Source: Clostridia bacterium
Lineage (GTDB): Bacteria; Bacillota; Clostridia; Christensenellales; CAG-138
Direction of reading: 5' to 3'
Assembly (NCBI GenBank): GCA_030527115.1
Contig: JAUNBM010000017.1
Span: forward strand, 1-39,331
DNA length: 39,331 nt
Each line of letters starts with the position of its first letter. Positions within the stretch are counted from its first letter, which is position 1. Below the pieces are notes generated by a model. That model saw only the letters and a list, made by a program, of their open reading frames with translations, was not told the DNA's origin and ran no database searches. The position numbers and the translations under genes were made by a program. Below, piece after piece: positions 17,132-24,196 of this stretch.

Positions 17132-17975
17132 TTCTCTCCTCCGCCGCCTTTACAATATGCGCCGCCAAAATTGTTGTGGTTAAGCTCCCAACCCCGCGCG
17201 GCACGGGGCTTATCGCCTCCGCAACAGGAAAGACCGAATCGAAGTCAACGTCCCCGACTACGCTCCCGTCCGGCATAACGTTGATTCCAACGTCTATCAC
17301 CGTAGCTCCATTGCCGATGCAGGAGGCGTCAATCATGCGCGCCTTACCCACCGCCGCAACCAGAATATCGGCTTCGCGGCACAGCTTCCAAAGCTCGGCA
17401 GTTTGGGAATGGCAGATAGTAACCGTGGCGTTTTGATGCATCAGCATCATGGCGACCGGCCGGCCTATCACCTGGCTCCTGCCTACAACCACAGCCCTCT
17501 TGCCCCGCGGGTCTATTCCGTAATAATCCAACAGCTCCATGCAGGCTTCCGCGGTGCAGGGCGCAAAACCCGTGCCGGAGTTTAAAAAGACTCCGGCGAG
17601 CGAGGCGTTTGTCATGCCGTCGATATCCTTGTGGGGCGCGATGGCGTTCACCAGCGCCTCCTCGTTCAGCCTTCGCGGAAGCGGGCGGAACATCATTATT
17701 CCATGCACCGTCTCGTCCCGGTTCATCCGCTCAATCTCCAAAAGCAGGCGTTTTGCTTCAACGTCCTCGGCAAAAACCCTTTTTTCGAGCCTTATGCCGA
17801 GCCTTTCAAACAGCTTGGCCGCCGCCGTCTCATATTGAATATCGTCGGGCTTCTCGCCCACGCGAATCAGCCCCACCGTTGGAACCGTTCCTTGGGCGCG
17901 CAAGCGCTCTATCCGCTTTTGAAGCTCCTCCCGCTTTGCCCTTGCCGCCTCAATGCCCGTCAACAGCCTTGCCAT
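17124..17975 (-). CDS. folD: FolD-family methylene-THF dehydrogenase/cyclohydrolase, variant active site
   Basis: FolD converts 5,10-methylene-THF to 10-formyl-THF in two steps. This 283-residue protein has the fold and the Rossmann motif VVVGRSQVIGRPVA, plus KDIDGM and a C-terminal PVPRGVG(S)LTT block. Two positions known to matter in human FolD differ: the lysine four residues after the conserved tyrosine (Tyr48 here) is Ala52, and the LPLP-motif glutamine is Phe96 (MMFRPLP). The aspartate of KDIDG is kept. The cyclohydrolase half may therefore be weak or absent; dehydrogenase activity may remain. ATG at 17975 has AGGAGG six bases upstream. It overlaps folT-folC by 26 bases, within the riboswitch-led folate operon. 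Confidence 0.9.
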   Translation of the reverse strand: MARLLTGIEAARAKREELQKRIERLRAQGTVPTVGLIRVGEKPDDIQYETAAAKLFERLGIRLEKRVFAEDVEAKRLLLEIERMNRDETVHGIMMFRPLPRRLNEEALVNAIAPHKDIDGMTNASLAGVFLNSGTGFAPCTAEACMELLDYYGIDPRGKRAVVVGRSQVIGRPVAMMLMHQNATVTICHSQTAELWKLCREADILVAAVGKARMIDASCIGNGATVIDVGINVMPDGSVVGDVDFDSVFPVAEAISPVPRGVGSLTTTILAAHIVKAAEERNE

Positions 17976-19773
17976 CCCGCTCCTCCTTATTCCTCTCAAA
18001 GATAAATTCCCGTATATCTCCCGCCATATAGAGCGAACCCAGGGCAAGAATTATATCCTCGCTCCCCGCTTCAAAGAGCGCCGCCCTAACCGCCGCCTCA
18101 ACCGTCTCGAAGGGGCTTGCCGCCGCGCCCAGCTCGCAAGCCCGCCGCGAAAGCTCCTCCGCCTCCATCGCGCGCGGATTATCGGGCGCAACCGCGTAAA
18201 AGCGCTCAGTTTGCGGAACCACCCGCCTCAAAATCGAATCCACGTCCTTATCCGCCATCACTCCCATTATAACACGGAACTTCCGCCCGGGGAACAGCCT
18301 TTCCGCCGTTCTCATCGACCCGTCCACGCCCATGGGATTATGCCCGCCGTCCACGATAAAGACGGGCGCGCGGCTCAAAACCTCAAATCTCGCCGGTATG
18401 CGCACATTGTGAAGCCCAATATAAACCGCTTCCTCCGATATCTCCCAGCCGCGCCGTTTCAGGGCTTCAACGACTTCCAGCACGAGCGCGGCGTTCCTCG
18501 TTTGGTATTCGCCTATCAGGGGAAGCCACAGGTTGTTTCGCTCCTTATAGGAGAAGCTCTGCCCGTTGACGTCATAGGAATGGAGGCTGAGCTTGTCGAA
18601 CTCCGGCACGCTCAACACGGCTTTGTGCCGCTCGCAGGCTTCCCTTATCACCGGCATAGCCGCCTCGTCCGTACCGTAAAAAACAACCTCGCCCCCGTCC
18701 TTGATTATGCCCGCCTTAGCCTCGGCTATCTTTTCGATGCTGTCGCCCAGTATCCGCGTATGGTCGTAGCCTATCGCCGTTATAGCCGCCGCCTCAGGCG
18801 TGTCGATAACGTTCGTCGAATCCAGCTCGCCGCCCAGCCCCACTTCCAGCACCACTATATCGCAGGAATGCTCGAAGAAATAGGTGAAGGCGACTGCGGT
18901 GATGAGTTCAAACTCCGTTGGCGGCACCTTCATGCTCTCGGCATAGGGCTTGACCTTGGACACTATCCGTGCAAGCTCGGAATCGGAGATATGTTCCCCG
19001 TTTATCTGCATCCTCTCGTTGAACCTAACCACATAGGGTGAAACGAAAAGCCCCGTCTTATAGCCCTGCTCCCTCAGAATCGAAGCCGTCATCGCCGCCG
19101 TCGAGCCCTTGCCGTTGGTGCCGGCTATGTGTACGAACCGAAGCTTCTTTTCGGGATTATGCAGGAGCTTTAAAAGCTCTATCGTTCTCGACAGCCCCAG
19201 CTTGCTTCCCCGCCAGTTGATAGTATGGATGTAGTTCAGCGTCTCCTCATAGCTCATGCGGTCGCAATAGACCCTATTGAGCGTTCTGACCAGCAGGAAT
19301 ATCAGGTAGGACTCCACGCACGCCATTATGAGGTACTGCGGAAGCCTCACCGATAACAGCACCCAGAAGTTCATGCCGTAGAGCCATTTCAAGCTCAAGG
19401 TCGTCCAGCCGATATTGGCAAGGATGTTGCAGGCGAATACCCCCGTAACTATGCTTATGAAGCCAAAGGGATGCTTTTTAAAGCCCAGACGGCATATCAG
19501 CCCCGGAAGCAAGCCTATCAGCGCCGCCGATATCGTTATAAGCGGATAAAAGCCGAGGCCCGACACGAGGGTTCCGAGCAGGTCGGCACAAACGCCGCAA
19601 ATAAGCCCGGCAAGCGGGCCGCAATAGATGCTCGCAAAGATTACGGGAATATCCCGAAAGCTTATCCGTATGGCGGGGGTGATGTAAAAGGTGCAATAAT
19701 TGGACGCTAAAACCGCGCTGACCGCGACCAGCATCCCAGTTACCGCAAGATACCGAACAGAAAATCGTTTCAT
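17950..19773 (-). CDS. fusion: folate ECF transporter S-component (FolT) and folylpolyglutamate synthase (FolC)
   Basis: 607-residue two-domain protein. Residues 1 to about 170 are a six-segment membrane domain like FolT, the substrate-binding S-component of an ECF folate importer (RISFRDIPVIFASIYCGPLAG...). From about 180 onward it is FolC: NYIHT, P-loop GTNGKGST, LFVSPYVVRFNERMQI and EVGLGGELDSTN. FolC adds glutamates to folates, trapping them inside. The fusion would place import and trapping in one polypeptide. ATG at 19773 has AAGGAG close upstream, and that site is paired in a hairpin under control of a THF riboswitch. The ECF energising subunits (EcfA, EcfT) are not in the window and must be shared from elsewhere. 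Confidence 0.92.
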   Translation of the reverse strand: MKRFSVRYLAVTGMLVAVSAVLASNYCTFYITPAIRISFRDIPVIFASIYCGPLAGLICGVCADLLGTLVSGLGFYPLITISAALIGLLPGLICRLGFKKHPFGFISIVTGVFACNILANIGWTTLSLKWLYGMNFWVLLSVRLPQYLIMACVESYLIFLLVRTLNRVYCDRMSYEETLNYIHTINWRGSKLGLSRTIELLKLLHNPEKKLRFVHIAGTNGKGSTAAMTASILREQGYKTGLFVSPYVVRFNERMQINGEHISDSELARIVSKVKPYAESMKVPPTEFELITAVAFTYFFEHSCDIVVLEVGLGGELDSTNVIDTPEAAAITAIGYDHTRILGDSIEKIAEAKAGIIKDGGEVVFYGTDEAAMPVIREACERHKAVLSVPEFDKLSLHSYDVNGQSFSYKERNNLWLPLIGEYQTRNAALVLEVVEALKRRGWEISEEAVYIGLHNVRIPARFEVLSRAPVFIVDGGHNPMGVDGSMRTAERLFPGRKFRVIMGVMADKDVDSILRRVVPQTERFYAVAPDNPRAMEAEELSRRACELGAAASPFETVEAAVRAALFEAGSEDIILALGSLYMAGDIREFIFERNKEERDGKAVDGH

Positions 19774-19777
19774 CGTT

Positions 19778-19805
19778 TCTCCTTGCCGGCACTTCAAAAA
19801 GGAGA
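19778..19805 (-). promoter_or_regulatory. ribosome-site-sequestering hairpin of the THF riboswitch
   Basis: Minus strand TCTCCTT (19805-19799) pairs perfectly with AAGGAGA (19784-19778), the ribosome-binding site of folT-folC. The loop is 14 bases and contains TGAAGT, which can instead pair with ACTTCA at the 3' edge of the aptamer. Confidence 0.75.
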
Positions 19806-19828
19806 CTGCGCTTATATCTCACATGATG

Positions 19829-19924
19829 AAGTAGCGGACGCGGCATTGCACCGCAAGCTTTCGCTTTTCGTGCAGAGGCAACTTCCCATCCTCTGCCACT
19901 TGACGCGCAATGCCTACTCTACTT
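19829..19924 (-). promoter_or_regulatory. tetrahydrofolate (THF) riboswitch aptamer
   Basis: The minus strand reads AGAGTAG, then GCGCGTCAAGTG, GGATGGGAAGTTGCC, CGAAAGC, GCGGTGCAATGCCGC and GTCCGCTAC, matching the conserved layout of the THF aptamer. The closing stem P1 is AAGTAG (19924-19919) with CTACTT (19834-19829), six perfect pairs. The genes it controls, folate uptake and polyglutamylation followed by folD, are the expected ones for this class. It binds reduced folates and should lower translation of the operon when folate is plentiful. Confidence 0.93.
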
Positions 19925-19936
19925 TATTTCCACACC

Positions 19937-19964
19937 ATTATACACTTTTTAGGGATTATTACAA
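19937..19964 (-). promoter_or_regulatory. promoter for the folate operon
   Basis: Minus strand: -35 TTGTAA (19964-19959), 16-base spacer, perfect -10 TATAAT (19942-19937). Transcription would start near 19930, a few bases before the aptamer. Confidence 0.75.
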
Positions 19965-20002
19965 GGAGTTTCAAGAATATACTAAATCCGCGTTCCTATC
20001 CC

Positions 20003-20728
20003 TCATCCGGCAGGCCGTTGCAGGGTTCGCAGTCTGAAAAACAGCGGAAGGACAAAGCTCAAAGTGGCGAGCAGGCGGTAGTATATCGTATATCGAACGA
20101 AGAATGAAAGCAGAAGCAACATAAACCCCAGCACAAGATATTTGGACGCGGCTACCCGCTCCAAACGGAAACCCTTAAAGCGAATCCTCTTGGCTCCGAG
20201 AGCTACTTGGGCGCGGATATACGCCTCCATATCCTCCCGCGTAATTTCGGGACTGAAAACCGAAAGCATATCCCTTAGCTCCAGTTCGGGCTTGACCGCC
20301 GCGCAAAAGTCCTGCGCTTCCTTGCTAAACGGCGAAACCGAACAGCATATCTTATAATCCCCGCGTATAATCGGAAGCAGCTCGTCGATTCCAACCTCCT
20401 TCGACCGGCGGATAATTGCAAAGTCCATTCCCAGCTCCGCTCTAAGCTCATCCTCGGGCATGAGAAGCAACCTTTGCCGCTTAAGCTTTTTTTCGATCTC
20501 CTCCCGCTCCCTCGTCCTAAACCGCGCAAGCCGGAAATCGGCAAGGATTTTTAAGGCGATGCAGGCGGCGGTCAAAAGCAAGAGCGCCAGCGGCAACCTG
20601 AGCTCACCCGCAGGGAGCATAAGGAAGATTGCGCAGAAGATGAACGCACGGAAAAAAACGGCGTCCGCTATGCGGGAAAAGGCGTTCTTTCCGCCATAGA
20701 GCTTTTTTTTGAAATAGGCGGTCTCCAT
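20003..20728 (-). CDS. membrane protein of unknown function
   Basis: I do not recognise this 241-residue protein. It has paired hydrophobic segments near the N-terminus (about residues 25-65), a charged cytoplasmic middle rich in Glu/Arg/Lys (RTREREEIEKKLKRQ), a folded-looking region around 105-195, and two more hydrophobic segments near the C-terminus. The start at ATG 20728 (METAYFKK) is chosen over TTG at 20755, which overlaps the divergent nadD promoter; the ribosome site is weak. It is divergent from nadD-yqeK and separated from the folate operon promoter by 40 bases. Confidence 0.6.
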   Translation of the reverse strand: METAYFKKKLYGGKNAFSRIADAVFFRAFIFCAIFLMLPAGELRLPLALLLLTAACIALKILADFRLARFRTREREEIEKKLKRQRLLLMPEDELRAELGMDFAIIRRSKEVGIDELLPIIRGDYKICCSVSPFSKEAQDFCAAVKPELELRDMLSVFSPEITREDMEAYIRAQVALGAKRIRFKGFRLERVAASKYLVLGFMLLLLSFFVRYTIYYRLLATLSFVLPLFFRLRTLQRPAG

Positions 20729-20738
20729 AATTTGATTG

Positions 20739-20768
20739 TTGCCCTTTTGGGGCAAGCTATACTATAAT
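20739..20768 (+). promoter_or_regulatory. promoter for nadD-yqeK, -10 six bases from an ATG
   Basis: -35 TTGCCC (20739-20744), 18-base spacer, perfect -10 TATAAT (20763-20768). The first ATG of the gene begins at 20775, giving the same six-base gap as at the NlpC/P60 gene. Confidence 0.75.
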
Positions 20769-20774
20769 GACATT

Positions 20775-21929
20775 ATGGAACAAAAAATGCGGATAGGGAT
20801 TTTGGGCGGCACTTTTCAGCCCATACATATGGGGCATCTTCAGATGGCTCTGCTTGCAATGGAGGAACTGCGCCTGGACTGCATTCACTTTATGATCGAC
20901 CGCATTCCCCCGCACAAGACCGCCGCAAGGGGCGCAAACTCGCGCCAAAGACTGCGGATGCTAAGGCTCGCCCTGAACGGCCATCCCAACCTCATCGCCA
21001 ACGATATGGAGCTGAAACGCCGCGGGATCAGCTATACTGCGGACACCCTTGAGCAATTTGCGGCTCAAAATCCTGCTGCCGAGGTATTCTTTATCATCGG
21101 CAGCGATATGCTCCGCACGTTTCTTAGCTGGAAGGAGCCTCAGCGCATAACGCGCTACTGCTCCCTTGTCTGCATCCGGCGGAAGGGGCAGGAGGGCATG
21201 GAAAACGCCGCCGCATCGGAGATAGAGCGAAAGCTGAACGCCAGGGTTATCCTGCTCCGCTCCGTTTTGGAGCTGTCCTCCTCCGAGATAAGAAGCCGCC
21301 TCGCCTCCGCCCTGCCGATACAGGGGCTTGTCCCCCCCGCCGTTGAGGATTACATCTACTCCAACGGGTTGTATTCGCCCGCCGGGCATAAAAAACGGGT
21401 GCGCCTGCTGAAGGCAAGGCTTCCCCACAATCGCTTTTATCATACGGTCGGCGTTATGAAAACCGCCGTCAAGCTCGCCAACGACAACGGAGTGGACGGG
21501 CGCGCCTCCCTTACCGCCGCCCTGCTTCACGACTGCGCCAAAGCGCTGTCTTGTGACGACCTGCTCGCTCTAACCTCAGGTGAAGAACGGTATCTTCCCG
21601 TTCTGCACGCCGAGGCCGGCGCTATTTTGGCGAAAAAGGATTATGGGGTCGAGGATTTGGCAATCCTGCGGGCGATCAGGCTTCATACCACCGGCGACGC
21701 GGGCATGACCGCGCTCGATAAGATAATCTATCTTGCCGATATTATCGAACCCTCGCGATGCTTTGAGGGAGTTGAGGAAATTCGTGCCGAATCGGAGCTT
21801 GATAAGGCGATTCTTCTTGCTTTAAGGCGAAGTATTTGGTATATTAAAAAGAAGGGCGGCGCTTTGCATCCCGCAACGCTTCGCGCCTATTATGACTTGG
21901 GAGGTACTGATGAACAACAGATTCGGTGA
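20775..21929 (+). CDS. fusion: NadD nicotinate-nucleotide adenylyltransferase and YqeK HD-domain hydrolase
   Basis: 385-residue two-domain protein. Residues 1 to about 205 are NadD, which makes deamido-NAD from nicotinate mononucleotide and ATP: GGTFQPIHMGH near the start, SYTADTLE, and SSSEIRSRL near 175-185. From about 215 to the end it is YqeK, an HD-domain enzyme that splits diadenosine tetraphosphate, with H...LLHDCAK and later histidines. NadD-YqeK fusions and neighbours are known in Bacillota. The start is ATG 20775 if leaderless or ATG 20787 (MRIGILGG) with a weak GGAA site; both are in frame. Its 3' end overlaps rsfS by 20 bases. Confidence 0.93.
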   Translation: MEQKMRIGILGGTFQPIHMGHLQMALLAMEELRLDCIHFMIDRIPPHKTAARGANSRQRLRMLRLALNGHPNLIANDMELKRRGISYTADTLEQFAAQNPAAEVFFIIGSDMLRTFLSWKEPQRITRYCSLVCIRRKGQEGMENAAASEIERKLNARVILLRSVLELSSSEIRSRLASALPIQGLVPPAVEDYIYSNGLYSPAGHKKRVRLLKARLPHNRFYHTVGVMKTAVKLANDNGVDGRASLTAALLHDCAKALSCDDLLALTSGEERYLPVLHAEAGAILAKKDYGVEDLAILRAIRLHTTGDAGMTALDKIIYLADIIEPSRCFEGVEEIRAESELDKAILLALRRSIWYIKKKGGALHPATLRAYYDLGGTDEQQIR

Positions 21930-22263
21930 AACCGAAGTAAAACAGCTTTGTGAAATTCTGTGCGGCAAGAAGGCTCTGGACGTCGTGGCTATCCATGTGG
22001 GCGACAGAACGATAGTCGCCGACTGGTTTGTTATCGCGAGCGGCCATTCGACGATACAGGTCAAGGCCCTCTGCGACGAGCTGGAGGAGAAGTCCGCCGA
22101 GCTTGAGCTTACCGTCAACCGGAAGGAGGGCTATGCCGAGGGCAGATGGATAGTCCTGGACTACGGCTTCATCCTCGTGCATATCTTCCATCCCGAGGAG
22201 CGCGCCTATTACAACATGGAGCGGCTCTGGGAGGACGGGGAGAACATGATTCGCTTTGAATAG
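21910..22263 (+). CDS. rsfS: ribosomal silencing factor RsfS
   Basis: 117-residue RsfS/YbeB/Iojap protein, which binds ribosomal protein uL14 and blocks subunit joining when nutrients are low. Seen: the family core DRTIVADWFVIASGHS and the C-terminal GRWIVLDYGFILVHIFHPEERAYY stretch (shown in parts). ATG at 21910 has GGAGG five bases upstream and is preferred to 21892. The order nadD-yqeK-rsfS is conserved in Bacillota. It ends 130 bases before the microcompartment operon. Confidence 0.95.
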   Translation: MNNRFGETEVKQLCEILCGKKALDVVAIHVGDRTIVADWFVIASGHSTIQVKALCDELEEKSAELELTVNRKEGYAEGRWIVLDYGFILVHIFHPEERAYYNMERLWEDGENMIRFE

Positions 22264-22282
22264 GCGACCAATGCAAAATCTC

Positions 22283-22296
22283 TGAACATTTGTTCA
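22283..22296. promoter_or_regulatory. 14-bp palindrome TGAACATTTGTTCA upstream of the BMC promoter
   Basis: Perfect inverted repeat TGAACA-TT-TGTTCA, centred near -58 from the predicted start. It contains GAAC-N4-GTTC, the core of the Gram-positive LexA/DinR box, although the flanking C/G bases differ. Its position and TGAA/TTCA ends also recall the Bacillus DeoR operator upstream of its -35. Which regulator binds cannot be told. Confidence 0.6.
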
Positions 22297-22305
22297 AAAG
22301 ACGGG

Positions 22306-22327
22306 CTTTGCGTTGACTTTCGCAAAG
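22306..22327. promoter_or_regulatory. inverted repeat spanning the BMC promoter -35
   Basis: CTTTGCG and CGCAAAG, seven perfect pairs separated by eight bases, with the -35 TTGACT lying in the spacer. A protein bound here would block RNA polymerase, so it is a candidate repressor operator. Confidence 0.6.
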
Positions 22328-22341
22328 GACTGTCGTATGAT
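22313..22341 (+). promoter_or_regulatory. sigma-A-type promoter of the microcompartment operon
   Basis: -35 TTGACT (22313-22318), 17-base spacer, -10 TATGAT (22336-22341): five of six matches at each box. Predicted start near 22348, leaving a leader of about 45 bases before deoC1. No comparable promoter is evident inside the operon. Confidence 0.85.
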
Positions 22342-22392
22342 GGATGCGTAGAGTTGTAACGATATTGAATAGATTTTATGGAGGCAGTTAAG

Positions 22393-23232
22393 ATGGATAA
22401 TCAGCAGATGGAGCAACTTATCTCCCGAATTGTCAGAGAGGTCATGCAACAGGTGGGCGAGCCGGGATCGAGCCCTGCCGCTTCCGGCGCGACCAATTTA
22501 GCAAAGTATATCGACCACACCCTTTTAAAGCCCGAGGCGACAAAAAACGATATCCGGCGCGTCTGCGATGAGGCAAAGAAGTATAACACCGCGAGCGTTT
22601 GCGTAAACCCCAGCTGGATCGGCTACGTTGCGGAACAGCTCAAGGGCACGAGCGTCAATCCCTGCGTGGTAATCGGCTTCCCTCTCGGCGCAACGATTCC
22701 TTCGGTCAAGGCCGCCGAAGCTTCTGCCTGCATAGCCGCAGGCGCGAAGGAGGTCGATATGGTTATGAATATCGGCGCGGCAAAGAGCGGCGAATGGGAT
22801 CTCGTTTTGAAGGATATTCAGGCAGTAGTCGCCGCCTGCAAGGGCAAGGCGCTCTTGAAGGTTATAATCGAATGCTGTTTGCTCACCGACGAGGAGAAGG
22901 TGAAGGCCTGCCAGGTTTCCAAGCTTGCAGGCGCGGATTTTGTAAAGACCAGCACGGGCTTCTCCACCGGCGGAGCGACCGTGGACGACGTCCGGCTTAT
23001 GCGCCAGACCGTAGGCGCATCCATGGGGGTTAAGGCTTCGGGCGGAGTTCGCTCCAAAGCCGACGCGGAGGCTATGATAGCCGCCGGCGCATCGAGAATA
23101 GGAGCCAGCTCCTCCAAGGGAATCATCGAAGGCGATTCCACGGCTAAGAAGTGCATCAACTGCGGCGCTTGTAAAAACGGCGGCACCAGCTGTCCGACCG
23201 GCAACGCCGTATTGCGCAAGGTTCTGTATTGA
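22393..23232 (+). CDS. deoC: deoxyribose-phosphate aldolase, BMC-targeted, with cysteine-rich tail (DeoC1)
   Basis: Class I aldolase splitting 2-deoxyribose-5-phosphate to acetaldehyde and glyceraldehyde-3-phosphate. Catalytic residues are visible: Asp122 ([10 protein letters not shown]), Schiff-base Lys185 (FVKTSTGF) and Lys214 (GVKASGGVR); the phosphate loop TSTGF and GASS are intact. Two additions stand out. Residues 1-21 form an amphipathic helix followed by a Gly/Ser/Pro linker, like a microcompartment encapsulation peptide. Residues 254-268 are [15 protein letters not shown], a CxxCxxC...CP pattern like a ferredoxin cluster site with a longer last gap. ATG at 22393 has GGAGG eight bases upstream, preferred to 22378. 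It is the first gene of the BMC operon. Confidence 0.95.
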   Translation: MDNQQMEQLISRIVREVMQQVGEPGSSPAASGATNLAKYIDHTLLKPEATKNDIRRVCDEAKKYNTASVCVNPSWIGYVAEQLKGTSVNPCVVIGFPLGATIPSVKAAEASACIAAGAKEVDMVMNIGAAKSGEWDLVLKDIQAVVAACKGKALLKVIIECCLLTDEEKVKACQVSKLAGADFVKTSTGFSTGGATVDDVRLMRQTVGASMGVKASGGVRSKADAEAMIAAGASRIGASSSKGIIEGDSTAKKCINCGACKNGGTSCPTGNAVLRKVLY

Positions 23233-23255
23233 TAAAACCGAAAGGCGGTTGTCGT

Positions 23256-24185
23256 ATGGATGAGACGAAGGTAAGACAGGCGGTTGAGAGCCTTGTTTGC
23301 GAGAGTTTTGCAAGGAAGGGCATGTTTTTTGCGCCCGTTGCCTCGTCCAATCGTCATATTCACCTTTCAAGAGAGCATGTCGACGCTCTGTTCGGCAGGG
23401 GCTATGAGCTGACCAAGCTTCGCGATCTGAAGCAACCGGGCCAGTTTGCCTGCAACGAACAGGTGGTTTTGAAAACCGCAAAGGGCTCTTTGAGGCTCCG
23501 CGTCGTCGGCCCGATCCGGCCCGAAACGCAGATTGAGCTTACCGCTTCGGATTGCGTCAAGCTCGGCCTGCCCATCCTTATCAGGATGTCCGGCGATATA
23601 AAGGGAACCCCGGGCGGGTTGCTTGAAACCGACAAGGGCACGGTCGCCCTGAACGAGGGAATCATCGTCGCCGCCAGGCATCTGCATCTCAACGTCGAGC
23701 AGGGCAAGCTCTATGGGTTGAAATCGGGCGACGTTGTGCGGCTCTTTGTTGAGGGAGCGCGCGCTTTGACGCTGGACAAGGTGATAGTTCGCTGTGGCGA
23801 GGCGCATGAGCTGGAGGCTCACATAGATATCGAGGAGGCCAACGCCTGCAACCTGCCGAAAAACGCCGTTTGCCGGATTGAGAAGGTGAAAAACCAGGCT
23901 TACCTCAAGCCTGAGTCCAAGCCGGCTTCTAAAAAGCAGGTGCATGGGAACATTGTGCCGGACGCGGAAGCCCCATTTTTTGCCATGTCGGGGGCGGTAA
24001 CGCATAAGGCGAGCCGCGGCGCGATGCCCGAACCCGCTAAGAAGCGGTTGCTCTCCGAGGCGGATGTATTGCAAGCCTTTAAGGACGGGCAAAGCCGCAT
24101 CGAGCTGGACAAAAACACGTTGCTTACGCCGCTGGCATGGGACAGGGCGAGGCAGCTCGGAATGGAAATAACGGAAGTACGTTAG
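23256..24185 (+). CDS. pduL: PduL-type phosphotransacylase with C-terminal extension
   Basis: Microcompartment phosphate acyltransferase converting acetyl-CoA to acetyl-phosphate and freeing CoA inside the shell. Zinc-binding histidine motifs are seen: SSNRHIHLS near residue 35 and AARHLHLN near 140. Residues 1-20 (MDETKVRQAVESLVCESF) look like an encapsulation peptide. At 309 residues it is about 100 longer than standard PduL. The extra part is a Lys/Pro linker (about 215-265), then LLSEADVLQAFKDGQ and LLTPLAWDRARQLGMEI, resembling the N-terminus of EutQ-type BMC proteins. ATG at 23256 follows AAGGCGG by seven bases; the TTG at 23229 overlaps the deoC1 stop and is less likely. Confidence 0.93.
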   Translation: MDETKVRQAVESLVCESFARKGMFFAPVASSNRHIHLSREHVDALFGRGYELTKLRDLKQPGQFACNEQVVLKTAKGSLRLRVVGPIRPETQIELTASDCVKLGLPILIRMSGDIKGTPGGLLETDKGTVALNEGIIVAARHLHLNVEQGKLYGLKSGDVVRLFVEGARALTLDKVIVRCGEAHELEAHIDIEEANACNLPKNAVCRIEKVKNQAYLKPESKPASKKQVHGNIVPDAEAPFFAMSGAVTHKASRGAMPEPAKKRLLSEADVLQAFKDGQSRIELDKNTLLTPLAWDRARQLGMEITEVR

Positions 24186-24196
24186 GAGTAGGATAA

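Noticed and set aside
17953..19041. 362-residue plus-strand open frame
   Set aside because: Antisense to folC and the start of folD; the composition reflects codon bias of the real genes.
22525..23481. 318-residue minus-strand open frame
   Set aside because: Antisense to deoC1 and pduL in a clear plus-strand operon; no motif or ribosome site.
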